Source of the DNA: Bacteroidales bacterium
Lineage (GTDB): Bacteria > Bacteroidota > Bacteroidia > Bacteroidales > P3
DNA length: 34,791 nt
Direction of reading: 5' to 3'
Assembly (NCBI GenBank): GCA_017480525.1
Contig: JAFVAM010000085.1
Coordinates: 1 to 34,791, forward strand
Numbering within the stretch: the stretch's first letter is position 1; every line of letters starts with the position of its first letter. The notes below the pieces were generated by a model. It was not told where the DNA came from. It did no database searches and saw only the letters and a list, made by a program, of their open reading frames with translations. A program made the translations under genes and the position numbers. Positions 23,833 to 31,031 of this stretch are shown piece by piece.

Positions 23833-23858
23833 CCAGCCAATTCATTGGCTGGTTTCTT
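23833..23858 (+). terminator. Rho-independent terminator of the gpx operon
   Basis: CCAGCCAAT (23833-23841) and ATTGGCTGG (23844-23852) are perfect arms, giving a 7-8 bp stem with a small loop, followed by TTTCTT. It lies 51 bp after the radical SAM stop and reads on the plus strand. Confidence 0.85.
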
Positions 23859-23915
23859 ACATTCCATAAAATCCACGTACCGAGATTCCGACGGCAGAAA
23901 AAGCATCGCCCCCCC

Positions 23916-24584
23916 TCACTTCACCTGCAAATGGTACCCCAGCGACAAGGTGAGGAACCCCTGCCCGTACCCTGTCATCGACGGCTGCGACCGCCGCACC
24001 CCGTCAACGACAGCACCTGTCCCGTAGGGGACATCGCCACAGTTGCCGAAGGGATTTCCAAACGCCAGATAACTGACAGCCAACGATAACCGCATCCTCC
24101 ACAACATCTCTGCATCAACCTTCCAGGCCATTCCCCATCCACTCTCCTCCATGTCGTCCATCACACCGGGAGCCGCCATACGCTGCAGCGTCAGGTTGCG
24201 CCAGTAGGCACCTGCGGACAACCCCACTCCATACCTCCACTGCCCGCTGCCCAGCGGCATCCGCACCCCCACCAACAGGGGAAAATGCAGCGCCCGCTTG
24301 ACATAGAGGCCCTCGTCGAGAGGCACTGCCGTGCGGTCGGGCCGCGACGGGGTGAGCCAGTGGACACCTTCCACCTCCACCGTGAGCGGAACGGGAAAAG
24401 CTCGCGGAACCACCATCGCTCTCAGACCCGCCGTGAAACTCGCGGAAAGCGCCGGGGCGCCCGTCGCGGCACCCGCAGGAAACGCCACACCGCCCGCAAG
24501 GCGGAACTGCCAGTCTGCGCCGCCCTGCGCTGCGGCCGTGCCGGCGAACACAAACATCATCAGAGCCAAAACCCAATGCCTCAT
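23916..24584 (-). CDS. Outer-membrane beta-barrel-like exported protein
   Basis: This 222-residue protein starts MRHWVLALMMFVFAGTAAAQ, a clear type I signal peptide. The mature part alternates hydrophobic and polar residues: WQFRLAGGVAFPAG, SASFTAGLRAMVV, PLLVGVRMPLGSGQWRYGVGLSAGAYW, AWKVDAEMLWRMRLSLAVSYLAFGNPF and a final GYGQGFLTLSLGYHLQVK. This is the pattern of small 8-10 strand outer-membrane barrels of Bacteroidota. No catalytic motif is visible. ATG 24584 is chosen over longer frames because the signal peptide starts there. It is divergent from the UDG-like gene across a spacer with a palindrome. Confidence 0.7.
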   Translation of the reverse strand: MRHWVLALMMFVFAGTAAAQGGADWQFRLAGGVAFPAGAATGAPALSASFTAGLRAMVVPRAFPVPLTVEVEGVHWLTPSRPDRTAVPLDEGLYVKRALHFPLLVGVRMPLGSGQWRYGVGLSAGAYWRNLTLQRMAAPGVMDDMEESGWGMAWKVDAEMLWRMRLSLAVSYLAFGNPFGNCGDVPYGTGAVVDGVRRSQPSMTGYGQGFLTLSLGYHLQVK

Positions 24585-24604
24585 AACACCACAATAACGC
24601 CCTG

Positions 24605-24624
24605 CGGCAAAAAAAATTTTGCCG
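24605..24624. promoter_or_regulatory. 20-bp palindrome overlapping the -33 element of the UDG-like gene
   Basis: CGGCAAAA and TTTTGCCG arms separated by AAAA lie between two divergent genes. The right arm contains the TTTG (24618-24621) that stands 19 nt before the TAACTTTG box, so a protein bound here would block or aid that promoter. Confidence 0.5.
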
Positions 24625-24648
24625 TGTGGAAAAAAAAACGTAACTTTG
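24618..24648 (+). promoter_or_regulatory. Promoter of the UDG-like gene (TTTG-N19-TAACTTTG)
   Basis: The -33 TTTG at 24618-24621 and the -7 box TAACTTTG at 24641-24648 have ideal Bacteroidota spacing of 19 nt. The ATG at 24713 follows 64 nt later. Confidence 0.8.
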
Positions 24649-24712
24649 CAGTCGCATTGATACGCAAGCCCCCACGCCTGCGCCCATACGACAACCCCAA
24701 AAAACAAACGCC

Positions 24713-25483
24713 ATGAAGTACCACGACCAGGAAGAACAGCTCTTCACAAAATGGGCCCGACGCGCCCGCAAGCACCACGACGCCGACATCATCACCAAGG
24801 ACGGCCTCCTCTACCGCGGCGAGGTCTGGTTCGACGGCTTCAACCAGGCCCACCGCCCTGCCGACGAGGAACAGCTCTGGAACGACGCCGGCATGCGCCT
24901 CCTCGTCCTCACCAAGGAACTCTACGAAGAGGACTGCTGGGACCTCCGCAGCGAAACCGGCCGCGTACCCTCACCGCGTCTCACCGTACGCACCGCGCAG
25001 CGCTTCTTCCCCAACCTCGAACTCTGGGCCTATGGCCTCCTCACCATCCCCGACCGCAAAGTCGTCCCCTACTCCCGCGCCGACGCCCCCATGCGCCTCC
25101 AGGGCTTCTACGAGAACGCCCCCATCGTACGCATCAACTGCAAAAAACAGCCCGACACCCACGCCTCCAGCAACGCCGTCATGCAAAAATACCTGGAAAA
25201 CTACGCCGACCTCCTCAAAGAGCAAATCACCATGTATGGCGCCGACATCATCCTCTGCCTTGGCGGACAAGGGGTCATCGTCAGCTTCCTCAAGCGTCAT
25301 GTCTTCCCCGACCTCGAACAGTTCAACGCCCACTGCTGGCACTCGCCAAAAGCCAACGTCCTCGTCGCCAAACACTACCACCCCACCTACAGCGTCTACT
25401 CCCGCAAGGAAATGTACGCCGCACTCATGAACGACTACCAGGCCTTTCTCAAAGCCACGCCGCAGTTCCCCACGGCGCGGTAG
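24713..25483 (+). CDS. Uracil-DNA-glycosylase-fold hypothetical protein
   Basis: This 256-residue cytosolic protein is not a classical UDG but has features of the superfamily. An early strand MRLLVLTKELYEED could correspond to the first catalytic loop. A strand DIILCLGGQGVIVSFLKRHVFP lies in the middle. The C-terminal AKHYHPTYSVYSRKEMY carries an HP motif like the HPS/HPSP loop of UDGs. The N-terminal part (DADIITKDGLLYRGEVWFDGF) and INCKKQPD recur in Bacteroidota proteins of similar length as I know them. If active it could remove a damaged base or bind modified DNA. The Asp or Asn usually needed in motif A is not clearly present, so it may be catalytically altered. It has its own promoter and stands alone. 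Confidence 0.6.
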   Translation: MKYHDQEEQLFTKWARRARKHHDADIITKDGLLYRGEVWFDGFNQAHRPADEEQLWNDAGMRLLVLTKELYEEDCWDLRSETGRVPSPRLTVRTAQRFFPNLELWAYGLLTIPDRKVVPYSRADAPMRLQGFYENAPIVRINCKKQPDTHASSNAVMQKYLENYADLLKEQITMYGADIILCLGGQGVIVSFLKRHVFPDLEQFNAHCWHSPKANVLVAKHYHPTYSVYSRKEMYAALMNDYQAFLKATPQFPTAR

Positions 25484-25513
25484 CCGCTCCAAGCAACCAA
25501 TTCACACACCCGT

Positions 25514-25945
25514 TCAGTCCACACGCGTGAAGACAATCGTCTTGTCCACATCCTGCGGAAGAAGATTGGCCACACTGGCCGGCAACGAATAGACCAGCCT
25601 CTCGTTCCTGTAGGCCAGCTCCAGACTGCCAAGCAAAGCACTGCCCGTCGCTATCAGCACCTTCGACCCGTCGAACGAATACTCGCGCTCCCCGGGAGCA
25701 AGGTTGAACCCCGGCACCGACGGCTCCACCTCGAACATCACATAGCAACGCGTCGCACTCACGAAATCGAGCGACGCCGAAAACGACAACGTTCCCACCA
25801 TCGGCACATTGTCGATTGTCCTGTCGCTCACCCAGTGCGTACCCACCAGGGCATCGGGTGCGGGCGTCGACTCCTCGTCGTCCGAACAAGCCGCCATCGT
25901 CATCATGGCCACAGAAACAAAAGCCATCAAAAGAAGTCTCTTCAT
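25514..25945 (-). CDS. Small lipoprotein with SDDEE surface-export-like motif
   Basis: This 143-residue protein starts MKRLLLMAFVSVAMMTMAACSDDEES, with lipobox MAAC at Cys20. The following S-D-D-E-E resembles the Bacteroidota signal that sends lipoproteins to the cell surface. The mature part is a small beta-rich domain: LVGTHWVSDRTIDNVPMVGTLSFSASLDFVSATRCYVMFEVE and YSFDGSKVLIATG, with the look of a lipocalin-like or META-like barrel. No enzyme motif is visible. A TATATTTG box lies 53 nt upstream. The gene is followed by a gap to the UDG-like gene and appears monocistronic. Confidence 0.8.
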   Translation of the reverse strand: MKRLLLMAFVSVAMMTMAACSDDEESTPAPDALVGTHWVSDRTIDNVPMVGTLSFSASLDFVSATRCYVMFEVEPSVPGFNLAPGEREYSFDGSKVLIATGSALLGSLELAYRNERLVYSLPASVANLLPQDVDKTIVFTRVD

Positions 25946-25998
25946 AACAAAATGTTTTATAGTTATTTATACATTGTTTTCAACAACCGTTGCACCTG

Positions 25999-26006
25999 CA
26001 AATATA
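25999..26006 (-). promoter_or_regulatory. -7 promoter box of the small lipoprotein gene
   Basis: TATATTTG followed by CA on the minus strand, 53 nt upstream of ATG 25945. Confidence 0.75.
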
Positions 26007-26019
26007 CACAAATAAATCA

Positions 26020-26353
26020 ATAGGGCAACACATTTTTTTCCCTACGCCGAAAAAATTCCTTCCCACAAAAAAATGTAACCTTTTCACCACACCCCCACAA
26101 CCGTACCAAAAACACCTCAAGAATGCACCCACTGCAACCCAACTCACTAAAAGCCAGCAACATAAACATAACAAAACCGCATAAAAGACTGATTGCCAGC
26201 CACCAACACCCTACCAACTCCTTACCAACACCCTACCAACTCCTACCCAAGTCCTACCATGGTAGGAGATGATAGGGTGTTGGCAGGGCTTTCATAGGTC
26301 GTTGGGATGGGGTTGGACGGGGGGCCTGCGACAGGGGAAGTGTGCAATAAAAT
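26020..26353. other. Intergenic region with A-rich part and a repeat/hairpin cluster
   Basis: The stretch between the lipoprotein promoter and the SDR gene's stop has no supported open frame. Its left half is A- and C-rich. Its right half holds tandem repeats and a long hairpin (26202-26283), described separately. There is no T-run after the hairpin in either direction. Confidence 0.6.
26202..26283. repeat. Tandem 22-bp repeat plus long imperfect hairpin
   Basis: ACCAACACCCTACCAACTCC starts at 26202 and again at 26224, a 22-bp period with 21 identical bases. The second copy forms a hairpin: CCAACACCCTA (26225-26235) pairs with TAGGGTGTTGG (26273-26283), and CTCCTACC (26240-26247) with GGTAGGAG (26261-26268). 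A symmetric 4x4 internal loop and a 13-nt apical loop separate them. A 16-bp palindrome TCCTACCATGGTAGGA (26252-26267) offers an alternative fold. Confidence 0.85.
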
Positions 26354-27199
26354 TCACACCCTTGCAGAGAGGCGCATCAGGCCGTCCCACCAGCGGGCGG
26401 GCAGCAGCCAGTGGAAGAAAAGCATGGTGCCTGAAAGGCGGCCGCAGCGATAGCGTGCGCGAGGGCGGCGGCTTTCGACAGCACGGAGAATGGCCCGCGT
26501 GACGACGGCGGGACTCGACAGACCGTTGCTGGAATACATGTCGTGCATGGTCTTGGCCCACCGCGAGGCGTCGTGCTCGTAGGCCGTGCCGCGCGTCGAT
26601 TCGCGCAGATGGTCGGCGGCAATGAGGCCCCAGTCGGTCTTGATGGCGCCGGGTTCGATCATCGACACATCGATGCCGAAAGGCTTCACCTCCATGCGCA
26701 GGGCGTCGCTGAAGGCCTCGACGGAATATTTGGACACGTGGTACCAGCCGCCGAAATAAATGACCGAGCGTCCGGCGACAGACGAGATGTTGACGATGCG
26801 GCCGCTGCGCCGCCCTCGCATGGCAGGCAGCACCAGCTGGCAAAGGCGCGCCAGGCCGAAAACATTGACCTCCAGCTGGCGGCGGGCCTCGGCCATGGCC
26901 ACCGTCTCGATGGCGCCGAAATAGCCGTAGCCGGCGTTGTTCACCAGCACATCGATGCGCCCCTCGGCTTTGAGGATGGCCTCCACGCCGTCGGCCATCG
27001 ACTGCTCGTCGGTGACGTCCATACGCATCACGCTGACGCCCTGCTCCTTGAGGGGTTCCATAAGCTCGGTGCGCCGTGCGGCGGCATAGACCTTGTGGCC
27101 GCGCGAGGCCAGGGCCTTGGCGGTGTCGTAGCCGATGCCGCTGCTCGCACCGGTCACCAGGATGACTTTCTTTTCCATAGTATTCTTCGTTTTTTCCAT
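26354..27199 (-). CDS. Short-chain dehydrogenase/reductase (SDR)
   Basis: This protein of up to 281 residues has the classical SDR motifs: TGASSGIG (17-23) for NAD(P) binding, NNAG at 87-90, catalytic Ser139/140 in NISSVAG, and Tyr153 with Lys157 in YHVSK. AARR near residue 40 favours NADPH. The C-terminal 60 residues (RAILRAVESRRPRARYRCGR, TMLFFHWLLPARWWDGLMRL) are typical of SDRs related to DltE/17-beta-HSD type proteins. The substrate is unknown. A second in-frame ATG at 27178 (MEKKVILVTG) is an equally good start. It has its own TATCTTTG promoter and is divergent from DUF1846. Confidence 0.92.
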   Translation of the reverse strand: MEKTKNTMEKKVILVTGASSGIGYDTAKALASRGHKVYAAARRTELMEPLKEQGVSVMRMDVTDEQSMADGVEAILKAEGRIDVLVNNAGYGYFGAIETVAMAEARRQLEVNVFGLARLCQLVLPAMRGRRSGRIVNISSVAGRSVIYFGGWYHVSKYSVEAFSDALRMEVKPFGIDVSMIEPGAIKTDWGLIAADHLRESTRGTAYEHDASRWAKTMHDMYSSNGLSSPAVVTRAILRAVESRRPRARYRCGRLSGTMLFFHWLLPARWWDGLMRLSARV

Positions 27200-27222
27200 T
27201 GTGTTTCTGCGGTTTCAGAACT

Positions 27223-27230
27223 CAAAGATA
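27223..27230 (-). promoter_or_regulatory. -7 promoter box of the SDR gene
   Basis: TATCTTTG on the minus strand, 23 nt upstream of ATG 27199 (44 nt from the inner ATG). Together with the plus-strand box at 27273 it forms a divergent promoter pair. Confidence 0.8.
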
Positions 27231-27272
27231 ACGGATTATGAGATTTTTTATTGCCGATTGCAGGAAAATGCG

Positions 27273-27280
27273 TATCTTTG
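27273..27280 (+). promoter_or_regulatory. -7 promoter box of the DUF1846 gene
   Basis: TATCTTTG followed by CA, 62 nt upstream of ATG 27343. A TTGCC at 27251-27255 may serve as the -33 element. Confidence 0.8.
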
Positions 27281-27342
27281 CAGTCGGAAAAAAACGGGGA
27301 CAAAGAAAGACAGACAAGGAAACAAAAAAACAACATACTGTT

Positions 27343-28812
27343 ATGAAATACGGATTTGACAACGAGAAGTATCTGCGGATACAGTCGGAACATATCAAAG
27401 AGAGAATCAACCAATTCGGCAACAAACTCTATCTGGAGTTCGGCGGCAAGCTTTTCGACGACTACCATGCAAGCCGGGTGCTTCCGGGTTTTGAGCCCGA
27501 CAGCAAGCTGAAGATGCTGACCCAGCTGAAGGACGATGCCGAGATTGTCATCGTCATCAGCGCCGTGGACATCGAGAAGAACAAGGTGCGCGGCGACCTC
27601 GGCATCACCTACGACGTCGATGTCCTCCGCCTCCGCGACGCCTTCATCCAGCGCGGTTTTCTCGTCAACTCCGTCGTCATCACCCACTACAACGGCCAGG
27701 CCAGCGCCATGGCCTACCGCGAACGCCTTGAGCGCCTCGGAATCAATGTCTACTACCATTATATAATAGAGGGCTACCCCACCAACGTGGACCTCATCGA
27801 TTCCGACGAGGGCTTCGGCAAGAACGACTATGTGGAGACCACGCGCCCCCTCGTCGTCGTCACAGCCCCCGGCCCCGGCAGCGGCAAGATGGCCGTCTGC
27901 CTGAGCCAGCTATACAACGAGAACCGCCGCGGCATCAAGGCCGGCTACGCCAAATTCGAGACCTTCCCCATCTGGAGCATAGCCCTGAAACACCCCGTCA
28001 ACATAGCCTACGAGGCCGCCACCGCCGACCTCAACGATGTCAACATGATCGACCCGTTCCATCTGGAGGCCTACGGCAAGACCGCCGTCAACTACAACCG
28101 CGACATCGAAATCTTCCCCGTCCTCAACGCCCTCTTCGAGGGCATCTACGTCGAAAATCCCTACAAGTCGCCCACGGACATGGGGGTCAACATGGCGGGC
28201 TTCTGCATCGCCGACGACGAAACCTGCTGCCAAGCCTCGAAGGACGAAATCGTCCGCCGCTACTACACAGCCCTATGCAACTACGCCGACGGCAAGTCGA
28301 CGGAAGACGAGGTGAACAAAATCGCCCTCCTCATGAAGCAGGCCCGCATAACCACCGACGCCCGCCGCACCACCGTCGCCGCCAAGGAGCGGCGCGACCG
28401 CGAAGGAGCGCCCGCCGCCGCCATCGAACTCGCCGACGGCACCCTCATCACCGCCAAGTCGAGCGACCTCCTCGGCGCCTGCGCCGCCCTGCTCCTCAAC
28501 GCACTGAAACACCTCGCAGGCATCGACCACGGCGTCAAACTCATCTCGCAGAAGATGATTGAACCCATCCAGCACACCAAGGTCTCCATGCTCCACGGCA
28601 GCAATCCACGCCTGCACACCGACGAGGTCCTCGTCACCCTCTCCATCCTCAGCCTCCTCGACGACAACTGCCGCCGCGCCCTCGACTGCCTGCCCATGCT
28701 CGACGGCTGCCAGGCACACACCACGGTGATGGCCAGCGAGGTGGACCACAAAATCTTCAAGAAACTCGGCGTGGGTCTCACCAGCGAACCCATCCACCGC
28801 CACAAGGACTGA
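27343..28812 (+). CDS. DUF1846 (UPF0371) family protein
   Basis: This 489-residue cytosolic protein matches DUF1846 along its length. The N-terminus reads GFDNEKYLRIQSEHIKERI and LYLEFGGKLFDDYHASRVLPGF. The middle has IVIVISAVDIEKNKVRGDLGITYD and the loop TAPGPGSGKMA at about residue 178. The latter half has DMGVNMAGFCIADDE and KMIEPIQHTKVSMLHGSNPRLHTDEVLVTLSI. The P-loop-like GPGSGK suggests phosphate or nucleotide binding. The family is widespread in anaerobes and Firmicutes and has no firm function. ATG 27343 follows the promoter by 62 nt; the longer frame upstream crosses the promoter box. Confidence 0.92.
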   Translation: MKYGFDNEKYLRIQSEHIKERINQFGNKLYLEFGGKLFDDYHASRVLPGFEPDSKLKMLTQLKDDAEIVIVISAVDIEKNKVRGDLGITYDVDVLRLRDAFIQRGFLVNSVVITHYNGQASAMAYRERLERLGINVYYHYIIEGYPTNVDLIDSDEGFGKNDYVETTRPLVVVTAPGPGSGKMAVCLSQLYNENRRGIKAGYAKFETFPIWSIALKHPVNIAYEAATADLNDVNMIDPFHLEAYGKTAVNYNRDIEIFPVLNALFEGIYVENPYKSPTDMGVNMAGFCIADDETCCQASKDEIVRRYYTALCNYADGKSTEDEVNKIALLMKQARITTDARRTTVAAKERRDREGAPAAAIELADGTLITAKSSDLLGACAALLLNALKHLAGIDHGVKLISQKMIEPIQHTKVSMLHGSNPRLHTDEVLVTLSILSLLDDNCRRALDCLPMLDGCQAHTTVMASEVDHKIFKKLGVGLTSEPIHRHKD

Positions 28813-28966
28813 TGCGGAGAGCGGCGAAGCTCAAGCTGCAGTTTTTTTTAAGTTGTGGGCAACGGGGTTTGATTTTTTTCCTGCGGAAAAATGCAAGTTT
28901 GCGCCTCCCGTGCGTACATAAAAATATAGATTAAAAACAAAACGAACAGACAAACAATCAAAACCC
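28813..28966. promoter_or_regulatory. Spacer with T8 run and candidate promoter
   Basis: A T8 run at 28842-28849 follows a short, weakly pairing sequence (GCGG...CTGC), a possible terminator for the DUF1846 gene. CAAGTTTG at 28894-28901, with TTTG 22 nt upstream at 28868-28871, is a degenerate promoter candidate for the following gene. Confidence 0.4.
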
Positions 28967-29377
28967 ATGAACAAGAAGATAGCATTGTTGCTGGTGGCCT
29001 GCCTCGTGGGAGGATGCCTCTGGGCGCAGGACAAAGGCGGCAAACGCGAACGGAAGAAGAACCTCGTGGTGAAAGAGTGGAACACCAAGGCGGGCGCCAA
29101 GACCCCCTATCTGGACAACACGGTGACCTACGACCATCTGGGACGAAAGATTGAGGAAATCGAGTATGCCTCCTACGGGCAGAAGAAACGCACCGTCTAC
29201 GAATACGAAGGCTCGTCGACCAAATGCACACGCCAGATAGAGTACGACGACAAGAACCACGTCTCGCGCATCAAGAAGCTCGAATACAACGACGACGGCA
29301 CCCGCAAAATGCAATACAACTACAAGCCCAACGGCAAATTGGAGAGTACGAAGAGTTTCGAATACAGCTACAAATGA
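28967..29377 (+). CDS. Secreted protein with YD-like repeats
   Basis: This 136-residue product begins with a signal peptide (MNKKIALLLVACLVGGCLWAQ). The GGC could also be a lipobox, but cleavage after AQ is typical. The mature part carries short Tyr/Asp-rich strands that recur at about 20-residue spacing: VTYDHLGRKIEEIEYA, IEYDDKNHVSRIKKLEYNDDGTRKMQYNYKPNGKLESTKSFEYSYK. These resemble single YD or RHS-like repeats found in small Bacteroidota exported proteins. No enzyme motif is present. Its stop overlaps the start of the VTC gene (ATGA), so it belongs to the VTC-DUF4956 operon. Confidence 0.75.
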   Translation: MNKKIALLLVACLVGGCLWAQDKGGKRERKKNLVVKEWNTKAGAKTPYLDNTVTYDHLGRKIEEIEYASYGQKKRTVYEYEGSSTKCTRQIEYDDKNHVSRIKKLEYNDDGTRKMQYNYKPNGKLESTKSFEYSYK

Positions 29378-30162
29378 GCATCCTGGAACAGATGTCCCCC
29401 ATCGGGCTGGAGGACATGAAAGCCGTGCGGCTGATGAACCGCGTGGACCAGAAGTATATGGCCTCCGCCTCGCTGCTGGAAGAGCTGCTGGAACGTATCG
29501 CGGGGGAATACTATGTGCAGCATATCGAATCAGAACCCCTCGCCCCCTACCGCACACTCTATTTCGACACCGCAGCACTCGACATGTACACCATGCACCA
29601 CAACCAAAAGCTCAACCGCCAGAAACTCCGTGTGCGCACCTACCGTTCCACCGACACCACCTTCTTCGAAATCAAGAACAAAGACAACAAGAAGAAGACG
29701 CACAAAGTACGCATACCCATCGATGTATCCCTGTTCGACCGCGCATTGGAAATCCCGGAAGTAATCGACTTCATCGGGAAGAACACGCCCTACACCACTC
29801 ACAGCCCTCAACTCGCAGATCCCAGTTCTTCCTCTCTCCATCCATGCCTGGAGAACCATTTCGAGCGCATCACCCTGGTGGACAAGGGAATGAGTGAGCG
29901 CATCACCATCGACCGAGGTATCTGTTTCCACAACCGCAAGAGCGGCCTCGATGCCGACATATCGCAACTGTTGGTTATCGAGGTGAAGCACGAGGTGGGT
30001 GCACCGATGAGCGACATTGAACGTGCGCTCCACGACCTCCACACCCCCCCCCGACGCATGAGCAAATACTGCATCGGCACCGCCCTGACCGACCCCGCCG
30101 CCAAAAAGAACCGTTTCAAAGAAAAACTGTTATACATCAACAAAATATCGAAATCGACATGA
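29374..30162 (+). CDS. VTC-domain (polyphosphate polymerase-like) protein
   Basis: This 262-residue protein has the triphosphate-tunnel VTC fold signature: MNRVDQKYMAS with basic Arg23 and Lys27, TLYFDTAALDMYTMHHN, KLRVRTYR (Lys84 to Arg91), TFFEIKNKDNKKKTHKVR with Glu99 and Lys101, and late LLVIEVKHE and RRMSKYCIGTAL. In yeast Vtc4 this fold makes polyphosphate from ATP. In bacteria its activity is mostly untested; related domains bind or cleave triphosphate compounds. It is flanked by ATGA overlaps on both sides, with the secreted YD protein before and the DUF4956 membrane protein after. The VTC plus DUF4956 pair recurs in Bacteroidota and Firmicutes. Confidence 0.92.
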   Translation: MSILEQMSPIGLEDMKAVRLMNRVDQKYMASASLLEELLERIAGEYYVQHIESEPLAPYRTLYFDTAALDMYTMHHNQKLNRQKLRVRTYRSTDTTFFEIKNKDNKKKTHKVRIPIDVSLFDRALEIPEVIDFIGKNTPYTTHSPQLADPSSSSLHPCLENHFERITLVDKGMSERITIDRGICFHNRKSGLDADISQLLVIEVKHEVGAPMSDIERALHDLHTPPRRMSKYCIGTALTDPAAKKNRFKEKLLYINKISKST

Positions 30163-30875
30163 ACCTTTTGCAACTTGACTTCGACCCCGAGATTGCCGCC
30201 AAGTTCGGCGACGTGGGCGACCAGAGCATCGACCTCCTCGGTGTACCCCTCTTCGACGGCCCCAGCCTGTGGACCTTCCTCATCCGTTTCGGATTCAACC
30301 TCCTGGTGTGCTGGGTCATCACCCACTTCCTCTACTACAAGAAGAGCCAGCGCCGCGACTACTACTTCACCTATATGCTCTTTTCCTCGGTCATCTTCCT
30401 CATCCTCTACCAGCTCCAGAACCTGCAGATGGAGATGACCCTCGCCCTGGGTCTCTTTGCCATCTTCAGCATGATACGCTACCGCACCGAGCAGATGCCT
30501 ATCCGCGAGATGACTTACCTCTTCGTTCTCATCGGCTTGAGCATCATCAACGGCTCCGGCCTCACGTCGAGCTACACGGCCTTCGTCGTCACCAACCTTC
30601 TCGTGGTCCTTCTCATCTGGCTGCTTGAAAGTCTCGGATTCACACATCGCCAAGCCACCAAAATCATCACCTACGAGAAAATCGACCTCATCCGGCCCGA
30701 CCGCCGCGAGGAACTGCTCTCCGACCTGCGCCAGCGCACCGGACTGGACATCATCAAGGTACAAGTGGGCAGCATCAACTTCCTCAAGGACACTGCCTTC
30801 CTGAAGGTCACCTACGTCCCCGACGACCCCGAACCCAACGACATCGACATGGTCACCAAGTTCAAAAACAAATAG
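30159..30875 (+). CDS. DUF4956 domain-containing membrane protein
   Basis: This 238-residue protein has three to five membrane helices: about 37-60 (WTFLIRFGFNLLVCWVITHFLYY), 70-85, then the family core MTLALGLFAIFSMIRYRTEQMPIREMTYLFVLIGLSIINGSG and a helix at about 143-162. The C-terminal 70 residues are cytosolic with a beta-alpha-beta look (ITYEKIDLIRPDRREELLSDLRQRTGL). DUF4956 proteins have no established function, but they are consistently paired with VTC-domain genes, suggesting a membrane partner for polyphosphate handling. It overlaps the VTC stop as ATGA and ends the operon. No clear terminator follows, only a weak 6-bp AGCCT/AGGCT-type repeat. Confidence 0.92.
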   Translation: MNLLQLDFDPEIAAKFGDVGDQSIDLLGVPLFDGPSLWTFLIRFGFNLLVCWVITHFLYYKKSQRRDYYFTYMLFSSVIFLILYQLQNLQMEMTLALGLFAIFSMIRYRTEQMPIREMTYLFVLIGLSIINGSGLTSSYTAFVVTNLLVVLLIWLLESLGFTHRQATKIITYEKIDLIRPDRREELLSDLRQRTGLDIIKVQVGSINFLKDTAFLKVTYVPDDPEPNDIDMVTKFKNK

Positions 30876-31000
30876 CCTCACCCTCTTACTCTCCTTGCAG
30901 GCTACGTCGTTGCATCATCCCATAGGCACCGGAAAAGGAAGACAGCCGATATATTGGCCGCATGACGATGAAAAAATGAAAGATTTCTGTTTTTTTTTCG

Positions 31001-31008
31001 TATCTTTG
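31001..31008 (+). promoter_or_regulatory. -7 promoter box of the MORN-like lipoprotein gene
   Basis: TATCTTTG followed by CA, 23 nt upstream of ATG 31032 and preceded by a T-rich run. Confidence 0.8.
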
Positions 31009-31031
31009 CAAAAACAAACCGAAAGAATGAA

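Noticed and set aside
26202-26245. Repeats as a CRISPR array
   Set aside because: Only two adjacent units with no spacers, no further copies and no cas genes.
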